Source: Lentzea nigeriaca (GTDB lineage: Bacteria > Actinomycetota > Actinomycetes > Mycobacteriales > Pseudonocardiaceae). From it: a stretch of DNA of 64,000 bases. The stretch spans positions 372,001-436,000 of the forward strand of contig NZ_JAFBCX010000004.1 in assembly GCF_016907955.1 (NCBI RefSeq). Reading direction: 5' to 3'. The notes beneath the pieces were generated by a model that made no database searches, was not told the DNA's origin, and saw nothing but the letters and a program-made list of their open reading frames with translations. The first letter of the stretch is position 1; each line of letters starts with the position of its first letter. Shown here piece after piece: positions 25,381 through 34,061 of the stretch. A program made the translations under genes and the position numbers.

Positions 25381-26754
25381 ATGATCCTTCTGGACATGAC
25401 CATCGTGAACGTCGCGATGCCCGCGATGATCAACGGTCTGCATGCGTCGCTCAACGACATCATCTGGGTCAACAGCGCGTACCTGCTGGCGTTCGCGGTG
25501 CCGTTGTTGCTGACCGGACGGCTCGGCGACCGGTTCGGGCCGAAGCGGATCTACCTCGCGGGCCTCACGGTCTTCGTGCTGGCCTCGCTGACCTGCGGGC
25601 TCGCGGGCGACGCCGAGGTGCTGAACGCGGCGCGCGCCGTGCAGGGACTGGGTGCCGCGGCCATGACGCCGCAGACGATGGCGTTCATCACGCACCTGTT
25701 CCCGGCGGACCGGCGCGGTGCGGCGCTCGGCGTGTGGGGGTCGGTCGCCGGTTTCGCGACGGTGTCGGGGCCGCTGCTCGGCGGTGTGCTCGTCACCCAG
25801 CTCGGCTGGGAGTGGATCTTCTTCGTCAACATCCCGATCGGCGTGCTCGCGCTCACGCTGGTGCTGCGCTGGGTGCCGGACTGGCAGCCCCGCCGCTCGC
25901 ACCGGTTCGACGTGCTCGGTGTCGTGCTGTGCTGCCTCGGGCTCGGGCTGGCCGTCTTCGGGATCCAGAACGGCGAGCACTACGACTGGGGCCGCGTCGT
26001 CGGCCCGATCAAGATCGGCCACATCATCGTGGCCGGTGTGGTGATCCTCGTGGAGTTCGTGATCTGGCAGATGGCCAGGCGCAACACGGAACCACTGCTG
26101 CCGCTGCGGATCTTCCGCAACCACAACTTCTCGCTCGGCAACGTCGCCAACGTGATGATCGGCTTCTCGGTCACCGGGTTGTTCGTGCCGCTCGTGCTGT
26201 TCGTGCAGACCGTGCCGAAGCTGTCGGCGTTCGAGGCGGGCATGCTCACCGCGCCGACCTCGCTCGTGTCCGGGGTGGTCGCGTTCTTCGCGGGCCGATG
26301 GTCGAACGGGCCGGGAGCCAAGTATCTGCCGATCACCGGTTTCGCGCTGCTCGGGCTCGGCATCGGCGTGATGACGATGCAGCTCGGCGGATCGCCGTGG
26401 GTGCTGCTGCCCGCGCTCGTCGTCGTCGGCGCCGGCATGGGCATGGTCTATTCACCGCTCACCAACATCGCCACGAAGACTCTCGACCCGCAGCTGATGG
26501 GCGCGGGCGCCGGCATCTACAACACCTCTCGGCAGTTCGGCGGCGTGCTCGGCAGCGCGGGCACCGGCGCGGTCCTGCAGATCGTGCTGGCGGCGACGGG
26601 CGACTTCACCGCGGCGACGCGAGCGGCGTTGCTCATGCTCGTCGCGTCCACGACCGTCGGGGTGACCGCGGCGGTGCTGATGAGGCGCGAAACGGGCATG
26701 CGAGACTCCGGTCGTGCGTCTGATCCTGGCCTCCCAGTCACCCGCCCGACTTAG
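25381..26754 (+). CDS. MFS drug transporter, DHA2 (EmrB/QacA) family; true start probably 25321
   Basis: A 14-helix efflux protein: motif A in L-T-G-R-L-G-D-R-F-G-P-K-R, motif C in the fifth helix (V-S-G-P-L-L-G-G), and the TM1 signature L-D-M-T-I-V-N-V-A-M-P. ATG 25381 is the first normal start but would cut TM1 in half. The frame continues upstream without stop as T-A-W-R-A-V-A-A-L-C-V-G-F-F, which completes TM1, and is closed by TGA at 25261 with no ATG, GTG or TTG between. GGAG at 25307-25310 precedes ATC at 25321. An unusual ATC start, or an ATG mutated or misread, is likely. The C-terminus overlaps maf by 41 bp. Confidence 0.88.
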   Translation: MILLDMTIVNVAMPAMINGLHASLNDIIWVNSAYLLAFAVPLLLTGRLGDRFGPKRIYLAGLTVFVLASLTCGLAGDAEVLNAARAVQGLGAAAMTPQTMAFITHLFPADRRGAALGVWGSVAGFATVSGPLLGGVLVTQLGWEWIFFVNIPIGVLALTLVLRWVPDWQPRRSHRFDVLGVVLCCLGLGLAVFGIQNGEHYDWGRVVGPIKIGHIIVAGVVILVEFVIWQMARRNTEPLLPLRIFRNHNFSLGNVANVMIGFSVTGLFVPLVLFVQTVPKLSAFEAGMLTAPTSLVSGVVAFFAGRWSNGPGAKYLPITGFALLGLGIGVMTMQLGGSPWVLLPALVVVGAGMGMVYSPLTNIATKTLDPQLMGAGAGIYNTSRQFGGVLGSAGTGAVLQIVLAATGDFTAATRAALLMLVASTTVGVTAAVLMRRETGMRDSGRASDPGLPVTRPT

Positions 26755-27313
26755 CGTCCTGCGGTCCGCCGGCATCGAGCCCGTCGTCCGCGTGTCCGGT
26801 GTCGACGAGGACGCGCTGGTCGCGTCGCTCGACAACCCCACGCCGGAGGAGACCGTCGTCGCGCTGTCGGCGGCGAAGGCCGAGGCGATCGAACACGACG
26901 ACGAGTGCGTCGTGATCGGCTGCGACTCGATGCTGCTGTTCGAGGGTGACCTCGTGGGCAAGCCCGGCACGGCCGAGGTCGCGCGGGAGCGGTGGCGGCG
27001 GGTCGCGGGCAAGAGCGGTGAGCTGATCACCGGGCACACCGTGCTGCGGGTTTCCGGTGGGGCGATCACGGACCGGGCTTCTGCGGCCGAGGCGACGACC
27101 GTGCGGTTCGGCACACCGACGGACGAGGAGCTGGAGGCGTACATCGCCACGGGTGAGCCACTTCACGTCGCGGGCGGCTTCACGATCGACGGGCTGGGCG
27201 GCTGGTTCATCGACGGCATCGACGGCGACCACACGTCCGTCATCGGCATCAGCCTGCCGCTGACCCGCCGCCTGCTCGGTCAGGTGGGCGTCCCGGTGTC
27301 CACACTCTGGTAG
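26714..27313 (+). CDS. maf: Maf-family nucleotide pyrophosphatase
   Basis: Maf proteins hydrolyse non-canonical or excess nucleoside triphosphates and have been linked to septum control. The 199-residue protein shows the opening L-I-L-A-S-Q-S-P-A-R-L (S-x-S-P-R-R-like P-loop substitute), C-D-S-M-L-L-F-E-G with the catalytic acid, K-P-G-T, and the closing G-L-G-G-W-F-I-D-G-I-D-G-D. GTG start. The accD5-accE5-maf order is as in M. tuberculosis Rv3280-Rv3282, although an MFS gene is inserted here. Confidence 0.93.
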   Translation: MRLILASQSPARLSVLRSAGIEPVVRVSGVDEDALVASLDNPTPEETVVALSAAKAEAIEHDDECVVIGCDSMLLFEGDLVGKPGTAEVARERWRRVAGKSGELITGHTVLRVSGGAITDRASAAEATTVRFGTPTDEELEAYIATGEPLHVAGGFTIDGLGGWFIDGIDGDHTSVIGISLPLTRRLLGQVGVPVSTLW

Positions 27314-27375
27314 CGCTGGTCACAGTTCCGCTGATCAGGGAAGATATGTCCTCGACACCGGCGTTGGGGGCAACG

Positions 27376-27447
27376 GTGAACGAGTACTTGACGCGTCGCA
27401 GGCACATCGACCTGGCACGCAGGACGAGCGCGGGCTGTCGGAGCTGA
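27376..27447 (+). CDS. Short leader peptide (Cys/Arg type) before the symporter
   Basis: A 23-codon frame starting GTG after GGGGG encodes a peptide with L-T-R-R-R-H-I-D-L-A-R-R followed by S-A-G-C-R-S-stop. This matches the conserved actinobacterial 'putative leader peptide' pattern (L-x-R-R-x-x-D-L-x-R-x-x-S-A-x-C-R) found before sulfur and cysteine genes. Ribosome stalling at the Cys/Arg codons when cysteine is short is thought to switch on the downstream gene. The match is made by eye; the target would be the symporter 46 bp further on. Confidence 0.75.
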   Translation: MNEYLTRRRHIDLARRTSAGCRS

Positions 27448-27493
27448 CTGCTCCCGGCCCCTTTCGCTCATCCCTGCAAACGGAGATGTCCCA

Positions 27494-28774
27494 GTGTCGT
27501 TCGTCCAGACATACCGCAAGCCCAAGGTCTTCGGCCTGACCGTGCTCGGCGCACTCGTCCTCGGCGCGCTCGCCGGCTGGCTCGGCAAGGGCACGTGGCT
27601 CGCGCCCGTGCTCGCCAAGATCGGTTCCACCTTCACTGCGCTGCTGCAGCTGACCGTGATCCCGTTGGTGTTCACCGCGATCGTCGTCGGCATCGCGTCG
27701 CTGCGGAACCTCGGCGGCGGCCGCACCGCCGCGCGGCTCGGCGGCAAGACGTTCCTGTGGTTCGCCATCACGTCGTTCATCGCCGTGCTGATCGGTCTCG
27801 CCGTCGGCGCGATCGTCAAGCCCGGCCAGGGCGTGCACATCGAGCCGGCTGCCGGTGCGGTCGAGAAGCTCGCCAAGCGCACGTCCGGTTCGTGGAGCGC
27901 GTTGCTCGACAACCTGGTGCCCACCAACATCTTCAGCGCCTTCACCGAGGGCGAGGTGCTGCAGGTCGTGTTCATCGCGGTGCTGGTCGGCTTCGCCGCC
28001 TACGCGCTCGGTGAGAAGGCCGCGCCGTTCACGAACCTGGTCCGCTCGTTCTTCGACATCGTGCAGAAGGTCGTCGGCTGGATCATCCTGCTGGCGCCGA
28101 TCGGCATCTTCGGTCTCATCGGCAACGCCGTGGCGTCGTACGGCAACTCGTTCGTGAAGCCGCTGTTCTCGTTGATCCTCGCGGTCTACCTCGGCACCGC
28201 GCTGGTGCTGTTCGTCGTCTACCCGATCCTGCTGAGGTTCGTCGGCAAGACGTCGCCGGTCGAGTTCTTCCGCAAGGCCGCCACGGCGATCCAGTTCGCG
28301 TTCGTGTCGCGTTCGTCCGGCGCCACGCTTCCGTTGTCCCGCAAGGCGGCCACGGACCTCGGCGTCTCGCAGGAGTACGCGAACTTCGCCGTGCCGCTGG
28401 GGACGACGACCAAAATGGACGGTTGCGCCGCGGTCTACCCGGCCGTCGCGACGATCTTCATCGCGAACCTGTTCGGCATCCAGCTCTCGGTGTGGCAGTA
28501 CGTCGGCATCGTGCTGGTCGCGGTGTTCGGCGCGTTGGCGACCGCCGGAACCACCGGCTGGTACACGATGCTGACGCTGACGCTGAGCGTCGTCGGCCTG
28601 CCGCCGCAGGTGATCGCGACCGGTGTGGCCGTGGTCTACGCGATCGACCCGATCCTCGACATGATCCGCACCGCGACCAACGTGGCCGGGCAGATCACCG
28701 TGCCGGTGCTGGTGGCGCGCAGCGAGGGGCTGCTCGAGGAGCCGGCCGAGGAGAAAGAACTCGTCAACGCCTAG
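27494..28774 (+). CDS. Dicarboxylate/amino acid:cation symporter (possible cystine importer)
   Basis: The 426-residue protein belongs to the DAACS (DctA/GltP/TcyP) family: eight helices, the serine-rich re-entrant loop F-V-S-R-S-S-G-A-T-L-P, helix 7 with P-L-G-T-T-T-K-M-D-G, and the second loop T-A-G-T-T-G. Family members import glutamate, C4-acids, or cystine. The preceding Cys-containing leader peptide suggests a sulfur amino acid, so a TcyP-like cystine role is my inference. GTG start with GGAG upstream. The final TAG lies inside the left tip of a MITE-like palindrome, so the original C-terminus may have differed. Confidence 0.88.
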   Translation: MSFVQTYRKPKVFGLTVLGALVLGALAGWLGKGTWLAPVLAKIGSTFTALLQLTVIPLVFTAIVVGIASLRNLGGGRTAARLGGKTFLWFAITSFIAVLIGLAVGAIVKPGQGVHIEPAAGAVEKLAKRTSGSWSALLDNLVPTNIFSAFTEGEVLQVVFIAVLVGFAAYALGEKAAPFTNLVRSFFDIVQKVVGWIILLAPIGIFGLIGNAVASYGNSFVKPLFSLILAVYLGTALVLFVVYPILLRFVGKTSPVEFFRKAATAIQFAFVSRSSGATLPLSRKAATDLGVSQEYANFAVPLGTTTKMDGCAAVYPAVATIFIANLFGIQLSVWQYVGIVLVAVFGALATAGTTGWYTMLTLTLSVVGLPPQVIATGVAVVYAIDPILDMIRTATNVAGQITVPVLVARSEGLLEEPAEEKELVNA

Positions 28775-29069
28775 TGCGGCGACCGTCGGCCAATCGGGTA
28801 TGTGGGCAATGCCAGGAACTTGAGCGTGTCGGGATGAGTTGTGTTCTGCCGGTTGGTTGCCGCGCCCGAGGTGGCCGTGACGGTGGATGAAGGGGTGCGC
28901 GGCAGATCCGGTACGCCAGGCGAGAGCGGCGAAGCCGACCGCCATGAACGGCGCAACCCGTCGCCGCTCGAGTTCCTGGCATTGGAACGTATGGGGGCGT
29001 AGGGCCGGCGCCACGAGGTGCCCTGCTGAGCGCCGGAAGACCTGGTGAAGGTCGACGGTCGCCGCACTA
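28772..29069. mobile_element. MITE-like palindromic element between convergent genes
   Basis: The 298-bp segment has perfect 17-bp terminal inverted repeats (28772-28788, TAGTGCGGCGACCGTCG, and 29053-29069) and a second nested pair (28807-28826 with 28965-28984, 19 of 20 bp). The ends read TA-GTGCGG...CCGCAC-TA, consistent with a TA target duplication as used by IS630/mariner-type transposases. No transposase frame is present, so it would be non-autonomous. The stop codons of both convergent neighbours are the TAG trinucleotides at its two tips. The structure is seen; the transposon origin is inferred. Confidence 0.65.
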
Positions 29070-29723
29070 CCCATCGGCGCAGGGCCGGATCTGGGACATC
29101 TTCGGCGCCGGTGCGGGCCAGCCAGGGAGCTGGTCGCGCGCCGGCGCCGGTGTCGTACAGCCGATGATCTTCCCGCCGATGGACGACACCTGAACGAACG
29201 CGTTGTTGCACTGGCCGCCGCAGGCGAGCTGGGCGGCGACGACGTCCGCGATGCCGTCCTCGTTGACGTCGTGCAGACCGAGGTACCCGGCGCTGGCCAG
29301 ATAGGTGGTCTGCTCGCGCGACCACGTGCCGCGCCTGCCGATCAGCACCTCACCGAGCCACTTGCCGGCCTGAGTGCCGCGCACCAGGCACACGCTGGTC
29401 GCGGCCTCCTGGCACACCAACGACTTGTCGTTGATCGTCGCGCCGGTCTCGGCGATCGTCATCTCGAAGATGAACGTGCCGGACTCGCCGGTCACCCTGA
29501 TCCGCCCGCCGCCGGTGCCGCCGAGCAGTTCCACCAAGTCCTTGCCGACCGATCTGCCCACGATGGACTGGCAAACGGTGGTACCGCAGCGCATCGTCGC
29601 GTCGGTGCCGGGCTGACCTGAATCGGTGTGGTCGGGGCGCTGAAAGAAGGCGTACGTCAGCCCTGCGACGACCACGGCGACTGCTACGGCAGCGGTCACC
29701 AGCACAGACCTCGATCCACCCAC
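29067..29723 (-). CDS. Membrane-anchored secreted protein with FG-GAP-like motif
   Basis: The 218-residue protein has an N-terminal membrane helix or uncleaved signal (about residues 6-28), then an extracytoplasmic beta-rich domain with several Cys pairs. The segment L-H-D-V-N-E-D-G-I-A-D-V-V resembles the Ca2+-binding D-x-N-x-D-G-x-x-D loop of FG-GAP/integrin-like repeats. GTG 29723 places the membrane helix at the N-terminus; the frame stays open to 29813. Its stop is the tip of the MITE-like palindrome. The function is unknown; surface binding is a guess. Confidence 0.6.
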   Translation of the reverse strand: MGGSRSVLVTAAVAVAVVVAGLTYAFFQRPDHTDSGQPGTDATMRCGTTVCQSIVGRSVGKDLVELLGGTGGGRIRVTGESGTFIFEMTIAETGATINDKSLVCQEAATSVCLVRGTQAGKWLGEVLIGRRGTWSREQTTYLASAGYLGLHDVNEDGIADVVAAQLACGGQCNNAFVQVSSIGGKIIGCTTPAPARDQLPGWPAPAPKMSQIRPCADG

Positions 29724-29856
29724 ATCGCAGATTGTGGCCGATGGGCCCACGATGGATGTGAAGTGAGCCGTCTCTCCCTCTCGGAGTTCACCGATTTCCG
29801 TAGACTGCGGCACCAGCCAGAGCCGTAATTACCGGTCCAGCAGGAGGTACGACGCC

Positions 29857-31623
29857 GTGTCGCTGCGCAAGGTCCTCATCGCCAACCGCGGTGAGATCGC
29901 CGTCCGGGTCATCCGTGCCTGCCGAGACGCCGGCCTGGCCAGTGTCGCCATCTACGCGGACCCCGACCGCGACGCGCCGTTCGTCCGGCTCGCCGACGAG
30001 GCGTTCGCGCTCGGCGGCAACACTCCTGGCGAGAGCTACCTGTCGTTCGAGAAGGTGCTGGCGGCGGCCGCGCAGTCCGGTGCCGACGCGGTGCACCCCG
30101 GTTACGGCTTCCTGTCCGAGAACGCCGACTTCGCGCAGGCCGTGATCGACGCGGGCCTGACCTGGATCGGCCCGACGCCGCAGGCGATCCGCGACCTCGG
30201 TGACAAGGTGACCGCGCGGCACATCGCGATGCGCGCGGGTGCGCCGCTCGTGCCCGGCACCAAGGATCCGGTCTCCGGCCCGGACGAGATCATCGCGTTC
30301 GCGCAGGAGCACGGGCTTCCGGTCGCGATCAAGGCCGCGTTCGGTGGTGGCGGTCGTGGACTCAAGGTCGCGCGCACGATCGAGGAGATCCCGGAACTCT
30401 TCGACTCCGCTGTCCGCGAGGCCGTTACTGCGTTCGGCCGCGGCGAGTGCTTCGTCGAGCGGTACCTGGACAAGCCGCGCCACGTGGAGGCGCAGGTCCT
30501 CGCCGACACCCACGGCAACGTGATCGTCGTCGGCACCCGCGACTGCTCTCTGCAGCGCCGCCACCAGAAGCTGGTCGAGGAGGCGCCCGCGCCGTTCCTC
30601 ACCGACGAGCAGCGCGCCACGATCCACAGCTCCGCCAAGGCGATCTGCCTCGAAGCGGGCTACCACGGTGCCGGCACCGTGGAGTACCTCGTCGGCCTGG
30701 ACGGATCGATCTCGTTCCTGGAGGTCAACACGCGCCTGCAGGTCGAACACCCGGTGTCGGAGGAGACGACCGGCATCGACCTGGTGCGCGAGCAGTTCCG
30801 CATCGCCGCCGGGGAGAAGCTCAAGCACCTCGAGGACCCAACGCCGCGCGCGCACTCCATCGAGTTCCGCATCAACGGTGAGGACGCCGGTCGCGGCTTC
30901 CTGCCCGCGCCGGGCACCGTCACCAGGTTCGTCGCGCCGTCCGGTCCCGGTGTCCGCGTGGACGCCGGTGTCGAGAGCGGCACGGTGATCGGCGGGCAGT
31001 TCGACTCGTTGCTGGCCAAGCTGATCGTCACCGGTGAGAACCGCGAGGAGGCCCTCGCGCGGGCTCGCAGGGCGCTGGACGAGATGGTCGTCGACGGCAT
31101 GGCGACGGTGCTGCCGTTCCACCGCGTGATCGTGCGGGACGCGGCGTTCACCGCCGAGAAGCCCGAGGGTTTCACGGTTCACACGCGGTGGATCGAGACC
31201 GAGTTCGACAACCAGATCCCGCCGTTCACCGGTGGGGCCGAGGCCTCCGAGGACGAGACGCCGCGCCAGACCGTCGTCGTCGAGGTCGGTGGCCGTCGCC
31301 TGGAGGTGTCGCTGCCGGGCGACCTCGCCGTCGGTTCCGCACGTCCGGCCGCGGCCGCGAAGAAGCCGAAGTCGAAGCGTGGCGGTGGCGGGTCGGCCGC
31401 GGTGTCCGGTGACGCGGTGGCCGCGCCGATGCAGGGCACGATCGTGAAGGTGGCCGTCGAGGACGGGCAGACCGTCGAGGCGGGCGACCTGATCGTGGTG
31501 CTCGAGGCGATGAAGATGGAGAATCCGGTGACCGCGCACAAGGCGGGCACCGTGACGGGTCTCGCGGCGGCTCCGGGTGACCCGATCACCCAGGGCACCG
31601 TGATCTGCGAGCTGAAGGACTGA
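29857..31623 (+). CDS. accA3: Acyl-CoA carboxylase alpha subunit (biotin carboxylase + carrier)
   Basis: The 588-residue protein combines a biotin carboxylase ([20 protein letters not shown]; the ATP loop [22 protein letters not shown]) with a C-terminal biotin carrier, E-A-M-K-M-E, whose K553 is the biotin site. A Lys-rich linker separates the parts. With the nearby accD5/accE5 products and BirA it forms a propionyl/acetyl-CoA carboxylase. GTG start follows AGGAGGT. Position after maf matches accA3 in M. tuberculosis. Confidence 0.94.
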   Translation: MSLRKVLIANRGEIAVRVIRACRDAGLASVAIYADPDRDAPFVRLADEAFALGGNTPGESYLSFEKVLAAAAQSGADAVHPGYGFLSENADFAQAVIDAGLTWIGPTPQAIRDLGDKVTARHIAMRAGAPLVPGTKDPVSGPDEIIAFAQEHGLPVAIKAAFGGGGRGLKVARTIEEIPELFDSAVREAVTAFGRGECFVERYLDKPRHVEAQVLADTHGNVIVVGTRDCSLQRRHQKLVEEAPAPFLTDEQRATIHSSAKAICLEAGYHGAGTVEYLVGLDGSISFLEVNTRLQVEHPVSEETTGIDLVREQFRIAAGEKLKHLEDPTPRAHSIEFRINGEDAGRGFLPAPGTVTRFVAPSGPGVRVDAGVESGTVIGGQFDSLLAKLIVTGENREEALARARRALDEMVVDGMATVLPFHRVIVRDAAFTAEKPEGFTVHTRWIETEFDNQIPPFTGGAEASEDETPRQTVVVEVGGRRLEVSLPGDLAVGSARPAAAAKKPKSKRGGGGSAAVSGDAVAAPMQGTIVKVAVEDGQTVEAGDLIVVLEAMKMENPVTAHKAGTVTGLAAAPGDPITQGTVICELKD

Positions 31624-31653
31624 CCGGCGAGGTCGCTCACCTACGATTGAAGG

Positions 31654-32040
31654 GTGAGCGACCCGTCCAGGGACATCCGCATCGGTGACACCGAACGTCA
31701 GCAGGCGTTGCAGGTGCTCGGCGAGCACATGAGCGCGGGCCGCATCGACGTCGACGAGTACGGCGAGCGGTCCGCGAAGATCACGATCGCGAAGACTCGC
31801 GGCGACCTGATGGCGTTGTTCTACGACCTGCCGGACCCGCGGCCGCAGTTCGCCACGCCGATGACGATGTACCCCGAGCCGACGAACGTGCCCGCGCGCA
31901 GGTGGGAGGGCGCGGTCGTGCCGGTCGTCGGCGTGGCCGTGGTGATCGCGTTCTTCGTGTTCGTGAAGAACCCGTTGATCTTCCTGCTCATCCCCGCGGT
32001 CGCGATCCTGTGGGGCCAGTGGAACGGACGCCGGCGCTGA
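31654..32040 (+). CDS. DUF1707 membrane protein
   Basis: The 128-residue protein opens with a DUF1707 domain, I-R-I-G-D-T-E-R-Q-Q-A-L-Q-V-L-G-E-H...G-R-I-D-V-D-E-Y-G-E-R, a SHOCT-like helical pair common in actinomycetes. Two short hydrophobic stretches (about residues 87-104 and 108-120) follow. GTG start. Its function is unknown; the domain often precedes membrane regions. It overlaps the HAD gene by 22 bp. Confidence 0.88.
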   Translation: MSDPSRDIRIGDTERQQALQVLGEHMSAGRIDVDEYGERSAKITIAKTRGDLMALFYDLPDPRPQFATPMTMYPEPTNVPARRWEGAVVPVVGVAVVIAFFVFVKNPLIFLLIPAVAILWGQWNGRRR

Positions 32041-32795
32041 AACCGTTGCTGCTGCTCGATCTCGACGGTGTCGTGCGCGGTTTTCCACCGCTGCCCGCCG
32101 AGATCGCCGAGGTCGCTTTCGAACCGTCGCTGCTGCGCCGCGCCGTCACCGGTGAGATCACCGACGAGCAGTGGCGGCAGGAGGTCGGCCGCGGCTGGGA
32201 GGCGTCGCCCGGCGAGGTGATCAGCGAGGCGCTGGCGTTGGTGCGTGCCGCGCGCAAGCAGTGCTTCGTGGCGTTGCTGTCCAACGCGACCACACGGCTG
32301 GAGGCGGATCTCGCCCGGCTCGGCCTGGACGCGGAGTTCGACGCGATCTTCAACTCGGCGCGGCTCGGCGTCGCGAAGCCGGATCCCGCGATCTTCCGGC
32401 GCGTGCTGGCCGAGCTCGGCTACGAGACCGCGGTGTTCTGCGACGACTCCGCGGAGAACGCGCAAGCCGCGAGCGAAGCCGGGCTGGACGGCGTGCACGT
32501 GCCGGACACGGCGGCGTTGCGGACCGCGCTGGCGGTGCGCGGGCTGATCTCGCCGACGGTGCTGCTGATCCTCCCCGACCGCGACGACGCCGAGGAACTC
32601 GCCGCCGAACTGCTGGAGGAGGGCTGGGGCCCGTGCGCGGTGCACCGGGACATGCTCGCCGGCGAGGACGACGCCGAGGACGTGGACTGGGTGATCGAGC
32701 TCACCACTGCTCCCGACGGCACGCCCGCGTCGGCTCACCGGCCAGAGCTCGATGAACTGGCGGAACGTCACGACGGGTTCACCGGGGACGATTAG
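32019..32795 (+). CDS. HAD-family hydrolase with extra C-terminal domain
   Basis: The first 175 residues form a HAD-IA phosphatase: L-L-L-L-D-L-D-G-V-V (motif I with D-x-D), L-L-S-N-A-T (motif II), V-A-K-P-D-P-A-I-F (Lys) and V-F-C-D-D-S-A-E-N (motif IV). A short cap lies between. The last about 80 residues form a second acidic domain with D-A-E-E-L-A-A-E-L-L-E-E-G-W, W-V-I-E-L-T-T and L-D-E-L-A-E-R-H-D-G, similar in pattern to RraB-type RNase E inhibitors (tentative). GTG 32019 gives a normal N-terminus, although it overlaps the preceding gene. The substrate is unknown. Confidence 0.82.
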   Translation: MERTPALKPLLLLDLDGVVRGFPPLPAEIAEVAFEPSLLRRAVTGEITDEQWRQEVGRGWEASPGEVISEALALVRAARKQCFVALLSNATTRLEADLARLGLDAEFDAIFNSARLGVAKPDPAIFRRVLAELGYETAVFCDDSAENAQAASEAGLDGVHVPDTAALRTALAVRGLISPTVLLILPDRDDAEELAAELLEEGWGPCAVHRDMLAGEDDAEDVDWVIELTTAPDGTPASAHRPELDELAERHDGFTGDD

Positions 32796-32806
32796 CCTCT
32801 GGGCTC

Positions 32807-33373
32807 GTGGAGCCAGTCGAGATCAACGCGGGTGAGTACTACCTGCGCGCATTCCGCAATGACGACCGCATCAGCGACGTGCAGGCACTCGTCGAGATCT
32901 ACTCGGACGAGGAGACCAAGCGGTACATGAACCGCATGGGCATCGACGACGCTCTGAGCGCGCAGACGTTCATCATGCTGATGACCAACGGCTGGGAGAG
33001 GAACTACCGCTGGTCGTGGGCGGTCTGCGACGCGGTCACCGCGGACATGGTCGCCGGGGTCGTGCTCCACAACCTGGACCAGTTCGTCGGGTCGGCCGAG
33101 GTGAGCTGCTGGACCCACGCCGCGCACCGCGGCAAGGGCGTCCTGCCGATCGCGCTCAACGCCGTGATGGGCTGGGCGTTCGGCGCGGCCGGCATGCACC
33201 GGATCGTCTACAAGCACTCGGTGTTCAACAAGGCGTCGCAGCGGATCCCGGAGAAGTGCGGGTTCACCCTGGAGGGTCGGCTTCGCGGCAGCTTGATCAT
33301 CGATGACCAGCGCGTCGACGAGCTGCTGTGGTCACGGCTCGCGACGGACCCCCAGCCCGACCGGCTACGGTGA
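32807..33373 (+). CDS. GNAT acetyltransferase, RimJ/RimL type
   Basis: This 188-residue protein follows the RimJ/RimL pattern: L-R-A-F-R-N-D-D, central A-E-V-S-C-W-T-H-A-A-H-R-G-K-G for acetyl-CoA binding, H-R-I-V-Y-K-H-S-V-F-N-K-A-S-Q-R-I, and G-F-T-L-E-G-R-L-R-G near the end. It would acetylate an N-terminal or side-chain amine. It lies close behind the HAD gene and just before the type VII-linked lipoprotein gene. The target is unknown. Confidence 0.87.
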   Translation: MEPVEINAGEYYLRAFRNDDRISDVQALVEIYSDEETKRYMNRMGIDDALSAQTFIMLMTNGWERNYRWSWAVCDAVTADMVAGVVLHNLDQFVGSAEVSCWTHAAHRGKGVLPIALNAVMGWAFGAAGMHRIVYKHSVFNKASQRIPEKCGFTLEGRLRGSLIIDDQRVDELLWSRLATDPQPDRLR

Positions 33374-33379
33374 CCGGCC

Positions 33380-33964
33380 ATGCGGATCACGGCGCTCCTC
33401 ATCGTGGCGGTGGCGCTGGCCGGGTGCACGGCCGGGCCCGCCCCCAGTTCGCTCGGCAGCTCGCCGCCCCCGCCTCCGCCGTCGGCGACCTCGCCCTCGC
33501 AGCTGGACTTCCCGCAACGGCCGCGCGCCGTGCCGCTCGACAATCTGGACCCGTGCGCGATCCTGACGCCTGAGCAGCGCACGTCGCTGAGCCTCGACAA
33601 CCCGCCCAGCGCGTACGTCGAGACGAGCTTCGGCGGCGCGAAGGCGTGCACGATCCGCAGCACGACCAGCGGCAACGTCGCGAGGCTCGCGCTCGTGCTG
33701 GTCTCCGGCGCCGACGTGTGGCTCTCCGAGACCTCCCAGGTGGACTACACGGTGAGCTCGATCGAGGGGTTCGCGGCGATTACCGTCCGCACACCCGACG
33801 TGCACGACGTCTGCAACGTGGAGATCGACGTGGCGGACGGTCAGTTCCTCGACGTCATGTTCCGCGACGGCGGGAATTCCACTGCGGTGCAACAAGATCA
33901 TCTTTGTCTGGGAGCCCAGCGCGTGGCCGAGGCGGCGATGGCCAGTTTGCTCCAGAAGCGCTGA
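33380..33964 (+). CDS. DUF3558-type lipoprotein
   Basis: The 194-residue protein begins with a lipoprotein signal ending V-A-L-A-G-C (lipobox, Cys16), a Pro-rich spacer, then a DUF3558 domain: L-D-N-L-D-P-C-A-I-L-T-P-E-Q, a central A-C-T-I-R and C-terminal D-H-L-C-L-G-A with paired cysteines. Such lipoproteins sit beside type VII (ESX) genes across actinomycetes and may help export or binding at the cell surface. The next three genes are exactly such a set. Confidence 0.88.
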   Translation: MRITALLIVAVALAGCTAGPAPSSLGSSPPPPPPSATSPSQLDFPQRPRAVPLDNLDPCAILTPEQRTSLSLDNPPSAYVETSFGGAKACTIRSTTSGNVARLALVLVSGADVWLSETSQVDYTVSSIEGFAAITVRTPDVHDVCNVEIDVADGQFLDVMFRDGGNSTAVQQDHLCLGAQRVAEAAMASLLQKR

Positions 33965-34061
33965 CCCACACGGGCGGATGTCACTGATCCCACTCCCCAG
34001 GGTTACTTTCGGTGGTTAGAGTGACGAAGCGCTTGTACGCACAAACGCCGGAGGTCTCACC

